A stretch of DNA of 40,690 nucleotides, taken from assembly GCA_030429045.1 (NCBI GenBank), contig JAUIEA010000019.1, positions 1 to 40,690 on the forward strand. Reading direction: 5' to 3'. The notes beneath the pieces were generated by a model. The model ran no database searches and had not been told where the DNA came from. It saw nothing but the letters and a program-made list of their open reading frames with translations. The position numbers were made by a program, and so were the translations under genes. This stretch comes from Bacteroidia bacterium (GTDB lineage: Bacteria > Bacteroidota > Bacteroidia > Chitinophagales > Saprospiraceae). Shown here piece after piece: positions 35,585 to 40,690 of the stretch (position 1 is its first letter; each line of letters starts with the position of its first letter).

Positions 35585-35680
35585 GATCAGGAATGAGGAA
35601 CACAGGAACACAGGAATCAGGAACACAGGAACCAGGAACCAGGAATCAGGAATCAGGAACGCAGGAATCAGGAATCAAGC
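35585..35680. repeat. CAGGAAY repeat array 2
   Basis: Same word family as array 1, with about twelve copies of AGGAAY in different spacings (ATCAGGAA, ACACAGGAA, CCAGGAA, CGCAGGAA). Confidence 0.65.
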
Positions 35681-35745
35681 CATGATCACCTTGAACGTTG
35701 AACAGGCAGGCTGTCAGGCCTCGCCTTAAACGTTGAACCCAGACG

Positions 35746-35807
35746 ATCCCGCTGAAGCGGGATGTCTGGATCCAGACTACCACCAAAGGTGGTACGTCCG
35801 GACATCC
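35746..35807. repeat. Cluster of nested palindromes
   Basis: In 62 bases there is ATCCCGC/GCGGGAT (35746-35763), the perfect palindrome GTCTGGATCCAGAC (35764-35777), TACCACC/GGTGGTA (35778-35794) and GTCCGGAC (35796-35803). An outer pair GGATGTC (35760-35766) with GACATCC (35801-35807) can close a larger cruciform around them. Confidence 0.65.
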
Positions 35808-35849
35808 AATCCTTGCACTTGAGTGCTCAACAACAGGCAACCAGGAATC

Positions 35850-35910
35850 AGCCCCGAGTTCTCGGGGGAGCAAACGCAGGAACCAGGAACGCAGGAACCA
35901 GGAACGCAAG
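35850..35910. repeat. Hairpin element copy 3 followed by CAGGAAY array 3
   Basis: AGCCCCGAG/CTCGGGGG hairpin (35850-35868) and GAGCAAACGCAGGAAC, then further CAGGAAC words to about 35910. It repeats the order of copy 2 followed by array 1. Confidence 0.6.
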
Positions 35911-35937
35911 CCTCTGGCGTCCAGGCGGGACCTTCAA

Positions 35938-35975
35938 TAAAAAAGCCCCGACAGACGATCCATCGGGGCTTTTTC
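35938..35975 (-). terminator. Intrinsic terminator of the DUF3078 gene
   Basis: On the minus strand the stem AAAAAGCCCCGA/TCGGGGCTTTTT (plus-strand arms 35940-35951 and 35963-35974) ends in a T-run. It lies 19 bases after the DUF3078 stop. Its core resembles the terminator at 12326. Confidence 0.85.
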
Positions 35976-35993
35976 ACGTGGTGTTCAATCAGA

Positions 35994-36983
35994 CTAGAAG
36001 ACATAGTTGTACTTCAGCAACAACGCCTGCGTCCAGCTCACACGTTTCCCGAGCTGGCCATCCGGCAGGGTATCCGAGGGACGTTCGACCAGGACATTGA
36101 TATCATGGTCATAGAATGCTTCCAGCAGGAAGTTGAGAGACAGGCTCTTCCAGATCTGCCATCCCAGATCGTTCTGCCACAGTACATCGATGTTCTGGGG
36201 GTTATTCAAATAGTTGGAGAACAGATCCAATTTACTGGAGAAGGCGATCTTGTCATTGAAATACTTGTTGGTATAGGCACCATTCAGCCGCGCACCCACT
36301 TGATGGAAGGCTTTCTCATATCCCATGGCTGGATCGTTGTCGTCTACCAGTTGTGTACCGTGGATACCCAGATCGGCGATCTCCTGGTCAGAGACATAGA
36401 TCAATTTGTAAGACGCCGGTGCAAAGAAGAATGTAAAGTGTGCATCGGGCTTGTACTGGATGCCGGGTGAAAGCTCCAGGCGGAAGGGAGAGAGGAATTT
36501 GGCCTGTGCCATGGCAGCATCCTCCTGGGCCTTCAGGAAGTTGCCCGGATAGGTGGGCATGGTCAGGGATTCGAACGTCAGCAATCCGGCAATCGACCAT
36601 TTCTCATTGTTCGTCTTGTAGCCGTACTGCGAATTGACGCGTAATACATCCAGACTTTTTTGCCAGTCGGCATCGGCCAGTTGTTGTACGGCAAGCTGTA
36701 GGGAGGCATTGTTTGACCAGGTATGGCGTCCTTTGGTGTAGTTGGCATAAAGATTTCCCAATCCACCGAAAGCGATCCGGTTGTCCCCGGAGCCAACGCG
36801 AGGATTGACCATCACCAATTGGGCAAAATCAAGGCCGATGGCACCTCCGGTGACCCAACCTTCACCCTCCTTCTTGGAGGCATCCTGCAGTTCCTTCAGA
36901 CGATCGTCGCCGGCTTGAGCCGACAGGGAGAAGGGCAGCAACAGCACTGCCCCGAACATTATTACCAGTGTTGAGATTCTCAT
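35994..36983 (-). CDS. DUF3078 domain-containing outer-membrane protein
   Basis: A 329-residue exported protein matching DUF3078. It has a signal peptide (STLVIMFGAVLLLPFSLSAQ), then GWVTGGAIGLDFAQLVMVNPRVGSGDNRIAFGG, the conserved start of this family. Beta-barrel-like strands (NASLQLAVQQLADADWQKSLDVLRVNSQYGY, LELSPGIQYKP) follow, with a C-terminal strand ending LKYNYVF. The terminal phenylalanine and alternating pattern fit insertion into the outer membrane by Bam. Function is unknown. It is monocistronic, with its own terminator downstream. Confidence 0.92.
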   Translation of the reverse strand: MRISTLVIMFGAVLLLPFSLSAQAGDDRLKELQDASKKEGEGWVTGGAIGLDFAQLVMVNPRVGSGDNRIAFGGLGNLYANYTKGRHTWSNNASLQLAVQQLADADWQKSLDVLRVNSQYGYKTNNEKWSIAGLLTFESLTMPTYPGNFLKAQEDAAMAQAKFLSPFRLELSPGIQYKPDAHFTFFFAPASYKLIYVSDQEIADLGIHGTQLVDDNDPAMGYEKAFHQVGARLNGAYTNKYFNDKIAFSSKLDLFSNYLNNPQNIDVLWQNDLGWQIWKSLSLNFLLEAFYDHDINVLVERPSDTLPDGQLGKRVSWTQALLLKYNYVF

Positions 36984-37060
36984 GAATCAAAGTTTAGTGA
37001 AACGTAAAAATAATGGATTAGAATCAGGTAAACACCAGATGCGGGTTCCTGTTCAGCGGG

Positions 37061-38506
37061 CTAGAATTCGATCCGCACAATTTTGAGCTTGTTACTCCGC
37101 TCACTCGGCACGAGCAGTTCGTAGACACCGGTCTGAACAGCTTCCCGGAAGATGATCTTCAATTTCTGGTAGTCGGTACTGAGGATACTGTTCCGGACCA
37201 CCTCACCCTGCCAGTCGACCTGATAGGCGCTCACCGTATTCTCATAAGCGATCTCGTCGTTGAAGATCAGGCGGATCTGGTCCGGAGCTGTCATCAGGTA
37301 ACAGGAAGAGAACAACCCGTCATCATCCTGGCTGTATTGTTTCTTGGGGAGGACAGCATGCCAGTCCTGACTGGCATCCTCACCCATGGACGTGATGTAG
37401 AGATCTTCATAGTAATAGTCCACTGTAAACCGGCCACTTCCCGGCCCGAACTGGAAGTTCTGTCCCGAGATGTTGCGTTCATACTTCCGGGATTCTTCCA
37501 TCAGGATGACCACGCCACCATCTTCGCGCAACAGCACCTGGAGGATCTCCAGGTCCTCCAGCCCTTTTTCATTGATGGAATTGGCATCTCCCATCCGGCC
37601 GAGCACGGCATCTGAAAATGGCTGGTGGATCAGCTTGAACGAATCCAGTGCCTGGTCGGACACATAGAAGTAGAAGTATCCCGGCGACCGGTCCCGGTCC
37701 CGATCGGCCTCCAGTCCCACGCCTACCAGGCGGTCATGCCGGTTGTCATAGGTAAAGTGGATCTGTCGTGACAGCAGGTCCCGAAGGCTGACAGTCCGGG
37801 TCAGCGGGCTGATCATCCCCGGCCCGTATTCGATCAGTTCGAGACTGTGGTCATCCAGTCGGGACCGGCGATTGTCTTTTTCCATCACCAGGTGCATCTT
37901 ACCGGCATTATCGACGATCAGGGTGCGAAATTCCTTGAAAAAGGAGAACGCATCGATCGATACCCGGGCCTCCCAAAGCTGGGATAACGAGGTCAGGTCG
38001 ATACACAGGATCTCCATCCAGGCTTGTTTCTCAATTTGATAGACCAGCGCCTTGGTCTTGTCTTCTGATATCTCGATCCGACTGTCCGGAGTGTAAAAGG
38101 ACTCCTTGTAGGTACTCAGTGTAATACTGTCAGAAAGTAATCCATCAGTTGTGTACCGGTGGGCTTTCATGAAATGGTCACCCTTTCGATGGTATTGATA
38201 CAACACGACAAAGGACTGGGCCTGGGGAATGATCCCGATCACCTGGGTGAGTCGCTTGTCCAGCTCCAGATCCTTCGTCCACAACACCCGCATCTTTTCA
38301 TCCAGGCAGGTGAGTTCCAGGGAATAGTCATTATCCGTACTCACCAGATATCGGTCATTATACCTGCCCAGAATTTGATAATAATCATCTTTGCGCAGGG
38401 AGATCCCCTCGGAAACAGTGACTCTCTGGGCCAAGACCGGCAAGACCAGCCACAGAAGGATGAAGGACAGGATCAGGGGGTTCCAGGGACGAAGGGAGAT
38501 ATTCAT
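37061..38506 (-). CDS. Hypothetical secreted protein of unknown family
   Basis: The protein is 481 residues from the ATG at 38506, which directly precedes the signal sequence MNISLRPWNPLILSFILLWL (continuing VLPVLAQ). Upstream ATGs at 38521 and 38566 are in frame but less suitable. The mature part is beta-rich: repeated blade-like strands such as YLVSTDNDYSLELTCLDEKM, MKAHRYTTDGLLSDSITL and HSLELIEYGPG, with many Asp-x-x-Leu turns. This suggests a propeller-like fold, but no known motif or catalytic residue is seen. No T9SS domain. It shares an 79-base divergent spacer with bshA, so co-regulation is possible. Confidence 0.75.
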   Translation of the reverse strand: MNISLRPWNPLILSFILLWLVLPVLAQRVTVSEGISLRKDDYYQILGRYNDRYLVSTDNDYSLELTCLDEKMRVLWTKDLELDKRLTQVIGIIPQAQSFVVLYQYHRKGDHFMKAHRYTTDGLLSDSITLSTYKESFYTPDSRIEISEDKTKALVYQIEKQAWMEILCIDLTSLSQLWEARVSIDAFSFFKEFRTLIVDNAGKMHLVMEKDNRRSRLDDHSLELIEYGPGMISPLTRTVSLRDLLSRQIHFTYDNRHDRLVGVGLEADRDRDRSPGYFYFYVSDQALDSFKLIHQPFSDAVLGRMGDANSINEKGLEDLEILQVLLREDGGVVILMEESRKYERNISGQNFQFGPGSGRFTVDYYYEDLYITSMGEDASQDWHAVLPKKQYSQDDDGLFSSCYLMTAPDQIRLIFNDEIAYENTVSAYQVDWQGEVVRNSILSTDYQKLKIIFREAVQTGVYELLVPSERSNKLKIVRIEF

Positions 38507-38585
38507 TGTGAGATTCCTCATGTCTATAGTCAACTGTTTATCCCCGAAATGGTTAATAGTGGACAAGTTAAATTCTTTAGGTGGT

Positions 38586-39722
38586 ATGAAAATAGGTATC
38601 GTTTGTTATCCCACCTTCGGTGGAAGCGGAGTATTGGCGACTGAGCTGGGCCGCGGGTTGGCAGCCAAGGGGCATCAGATCCACTTTATCACCTATCGGC
38701 AACCGGTCCGGCTCATCAATTTTGCAGAGAACGTGTACTATCACGAAGTTCCGACATCCGACTATCCCCTGTTTGAATACGCCCCTTACGATACTGCGAT
38801 GGCCAGTACCCTGGTGGATGTCGCGACCACTGCCAAACTGGATCTGCTTCATGTCCACTACGCCATCCCCCACGCCGCCATTGCATTTATGGCCAGGGAG
38901 ATCCTCAGAGCCCAGGGCATCTATATTCCAGTGGTGACCACCCTGCACGGTACCGATATCACCCTGGTGGGTAAAAACAGGAGTTTTGCTCCTGTCGTCG
39001 AATTCTCCATCAACCAATCGGATGGCGTGACCGCCGTGTCCGAGAGTTTGAAACGGGAAACGCTGGAGGCCTTTCATATCAACAAGGAGATCGAGGTGAT
39101 CTACAATTTTGTGGATTTCTCGCGGTTTACGAAGACCGATAAGGACCATTTCAGGCGTGCGATTGCCCCGGACGGGGAAAAGATCCTGGTGCATACGTCC
39201 AATTTTCGGCCGGTCAAGCATGTTGATGATGTCATTCGCATCTTTCAACGCATCAACGCCAGGATCCCCTCCAAATTGCTGTTGATCGGAGATGGACCAG
39301 AGCGCCAGAATCTGGAATTGCTCTGTCGCGATCTGGGCCTGTGTGATGAGATCCGCTTTCTGGGAAAACTGGAGGCTGTGGAAGAGGTACTGGCAATTGC
39401 TGACCTCTTTATCCTCCCTTCCGGACATGAGAGTTTTGGCCTGGCGGCCCTGGAGGCCATGGCTTGTGAGGTGCCTGTGATCTCCTCCAATGCGGGCGGA
39501 CTGCCGGAGGTCAATATCCATGGCGTGACCGGTTATCTGGAAGCACCGGGGGATGTGGAGGCGATGGCCGAAGATGCACTTTCCATTCTGACGGACCCGG
39601 AAAAGCATCAGGCATTCCGAACACAGGCCTACCGGCAGGCCCAGAGATTCAGCATTGAAAATATACTTCCGGAATACGAGGCATACTACGAGCGGATCCG
39701 TGAAGCCGCACTTATTGGATAA
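38586..39722 (+). CDS. bshA: N-acetyl-alpha-D-glucosaminyl L-malate synthase (bacillithiol synthesis)
   Basis: The 378-residue GT4 glycosyltransferase matches BshA, which joins UDP-GlcNAc and L-malate in the first step of bacillithiol formation. The N-terminus MKIGIVCYPTFGGSGVLATE is diagnostic. HYAIPHAAIAFMAREIL, TTLHGTDITLVG and the ESFGLAALEAMACEVPV donor-site motif support it. The long open frame upstream (from 38391) is antisense to the neighbouring gene, and the family N-terminus fixes ATG 38586. The gene ends 11 bases inside the convergent PorZ-like gene. bshB and bshC are not in the window. Confidence 0.93.
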   Translation: MKIGIVCYPTFGGSGVLATELGRGLAAKGHQIHFITYRQPVRLINFAENVYYHEVPTSDYPLFEYAPYDTAMASTLVDVATTAKLDLLHVHYAIPHAAIAFMAREILRAQGIYIPVVTTLHGTDITLVGKNRSFAPVVEFSINQSDGVTAVSESLKRETLEAFHINKEIEVIYNFVDFSRFTKTDKDHFRRAIAPDGEKILVHTSNFRPVKHVDDVIRIFQRINARIPSKLLLIGDGPERQNLELLCRDLGLCDEIRFLGKLEAVEEVLAIADLFILPSGHESFGLAALEAMACEVPVISSNAGGLPEVNIHGVTGYLEAPGDVEAMAEDALSILTDPEKHQAFRTQAYRQAQRFSIENILPEYEAYYERIREAALIG

Positions 39723-40690
39723 GCACGATCCTGGTCACGGCAGTGTCCGGGTCCCCGAACGGATTGTCGGATGCGGTGAAGACCAGGTAGACCCCGGATG
39801 CAGCCCTGCGACCGGTATAATCTGTGCCATACCAGATGGCCTGGCCACCCAGTGACGTGGTCTCATACACAAGCTTTCCCCGGATATCCGTGATCTTGAC
39901 ATTTCCATCCCGTGGCAAGCCTTTGATGGCGATCGGCCCCTGATATTCCGGCCGGACCGGATTGGGGTAAACTTCCACCTGGGAGGCATGCAGGTCTCCA
40001 CCGGATGTCGTCTCGGTTTGATAGATCATGATCCCCGCTTCGGTACCGATCCACATCTCACCTGTTTTGCCATTAAAGGCCAGGGTGTTGATCTGGTTGG
40101 AGAACAGGGGCGAGTTGGCTTCTGTGAACTGCTTGATCTCCGTCAAGCCATCCGGCGACTGGATGAACAGGCCCGATCGCGTCCCCAGCCATTTGCGGTT
40201 GGCCCCATCCACGGCAATGGCCCGAACCTCTTCATCGTTGAGCAGGGCCTCCGTGATGCCGTCCTGGGTGACGACGATTCGTGAAGCCTTGCAATTCTGA
40301 TCAAAGACATTGCCACAGCGAACCACACCGATGCCGTCATCGGTACCGATCCAGACCTCTCCATCCAGGTCCAGGCCGACACTGGTGACCTTGTTGGAAG
40401 GGAGGTTGCTACTTCCCGAGTCGAATATCCGAACCTGGTCATCCGCCGCAGAAAGCAGGTCATTGCCTTCATGATAGACCAGTATTCCTCCGGATCCCAT
40501 CACAAACCACTTGTTGTTCTGGTTATCTACGATGCCTTTGTACAGCTGGGTATTCCCGGTCGGCCGGAAGCTCTTCCATTCCTTGTCCGCACTGTAGAGG
40601 ACCAGGGGATTGTTGGCCAGGGTATTGGCGATCCACAGGTTGCCATTGTGATCCCGGACCAGGCCGCCTATGCGTTCTCGTTGTTCGTCA
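39712..40690 (-). CDS. porZ: PorZ-like T9SS component, C-terminal part (5' end outside window)
   Basis: The gene is open to the right edge; 325 residues of the C-terminal part are visible. They show beta-propeller blades of the two-component regulator type (GLVRDHNGNLWIAN, VGLDLDGEVWIGTDDGIGVV, VRAIAVDGANRKWLGTRSG, NTLAFNGKTGEMWIGTEAGI). A T9SS sorting domain follows (VEVYPNPVRPEYQGPIAIKG, VKITDIRGKLVYETTSLGG, GRRAASGVYLVF). PNPVRPxYxGPIAIKGL followed by LGGQAxWxGxDYxGRRA is typical of PorZ, which helps attach cargo to anionic lipopolysaccharide in T9SS. A generic propeller protein is the alternative. Its stop overlaps the bshA stop region by 11 bases. Confidence 0.78.
   Translation of the reverse strand, partial: DEQRERIGGLVRDHNGNLWIANTLANNPLVLYSADKEWKSFRPTGNTQLYKGIVDNQNNKWFVMGSGGILVYHEGNDLLSAADDQVRIFDSGSSNLPSNKVTSVGLDLDGEVWIGTDDGIGVVRCGNVFDQNCKASRIVVTQDGITEALLNDEEVRAIAVDGANRKWLGTRSGLFIQSPDGLTEIKQFTEANSPLFSNQINTLAFNGKTGEMWIGTEAGIMIYQTETTSGGDLHASQVEVYPNPVRPEYQGPIAIKGLPRDGNVKITDIRGKLVYETTSLGGQAIWYGTDYTGRRAASGVYLVFTASDNPFGDPDTAVTRIVLIQ

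Larger units (their letters stand above)
34983..35993. repeat. 1-kb noncoding island of short repeats and hairpins
   Basis: No gene is seen here. The DNA contains three stretches built from CAGGAAT/CAGGAAC words (listed), two copies of the GCCCCGAG hairpin element, two GGCGTGATTTCG words 16 bases apart (35546 and 35562), and two AACGTTGAAC words (35694 and 35729). There are also several perfect hairpins, for example AACGTGC (35231) with GCACGTT (35246). The left part (35021-35190) has word pairs that are reverse complements: CGATGTCCA (35067) with TGGACATCG (35142), and ATCGCAT (35021) with ATGCGAT (35173). Confidence 0.7.

Noticed and set aside
35387-35910. Possible CRISPR array
   Set aside because: Repeats are 7-8 bases and irregular, no unique spacers of constant length exist, and no cas genes are nearby.
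38577-39608. 343-codon open frame on the minus strand
   Set aside because: Antisense to bshA, whose motifs are clear.

Overview
The window looks like a chromosomal segment of a Bacteroidota bacterium, most likely of the Saprospiria/Lewinella type. This rests on many proteins with the C-terminal type IX secretion (T9SS) sorting domain (PNP motif near its start, a short Gly-Leu-Pro-x-Gly turn near its end), a PorZ-like T9SS component, and families typical of the phylum (DUF3078, DUF1761, SMUG2-like glycosylase, BshA, tail-fibre/S74 surface proteins). Starts mostly lack Shine-Dalgarno motifs, and a few upstream regions carry the TAnnTTTG -7 box of this phylum. Coding regions are moderately GC-rich. 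I found no rRNA, tRNA, CRISPR array, integrase or transposase, so the window appears to be core/accessory chromosome rather than a mobile island.

Layout. 1-477: degenerate repeat-rich intergenic DNA. 478-3762: bifunctional histidine-catabolism enzyme FTCD (+) and a Cys/Met-type PLP lyase/synthase (-), separated by 345 bases holding a GC-rich palindrome. 3892-6253: secreted M19 dipeptidase, then an EVE-domain protein and a SMUG2-like DNA glycosylase one base apart. 6348-9827: T9SS-exported lipase, condensin subunit ScpA, and an RsmI-like methyltransferase divergent from it. 10171-18105: large tail-specific protease, DsbA-like protein, small envelope proteins, MarC, PdeM nuclease, fasciclin lipoprotein and a second S41 protease. 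18291-27527: five consecutive surface/secreted proteins (M43-like metalloprotease, beta-helix protein, a T9SS mini-protein, a 999-residue fibre with 17-residue YadA-head-like repeats and an S74 autochaperone, and another beta-helix protein). 27582-31513: a minus-strand run of envelope proteins (GlsB, VWA, ChaN-like, lipoprotein, barrel, DUF1761). 31681-34965: a flippase-like membrane protein, an SRPBCC protein and three small proteins. 34966-35993: a 1-kb noncoding island of short degenerate repeats and hairpins. 35994-40690: DUF3078 barrel, an unknown secreted protein, bacillithiol glycosyltransferase BshA, and the 3' part of a PorZ-like gene running off the window.

How it works together. 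The dominant theme is the cell surface: export by Sec plus T9SS, envelope proteolysis, and adhesion/fibre proteins. The observations I would look at first are the fibre protein with its predicted S74 self-cleavage site, the EVE/SMUG2 pair, the cargo-less lipoprotein that carries a T9SS-like sorting domain, and the intergenic islands made of CAGGAAY words and a shared GCCCCGAG-nn-CTCGGGG hairpin element. I do not see one clear, wholly new defence or metabolic system.
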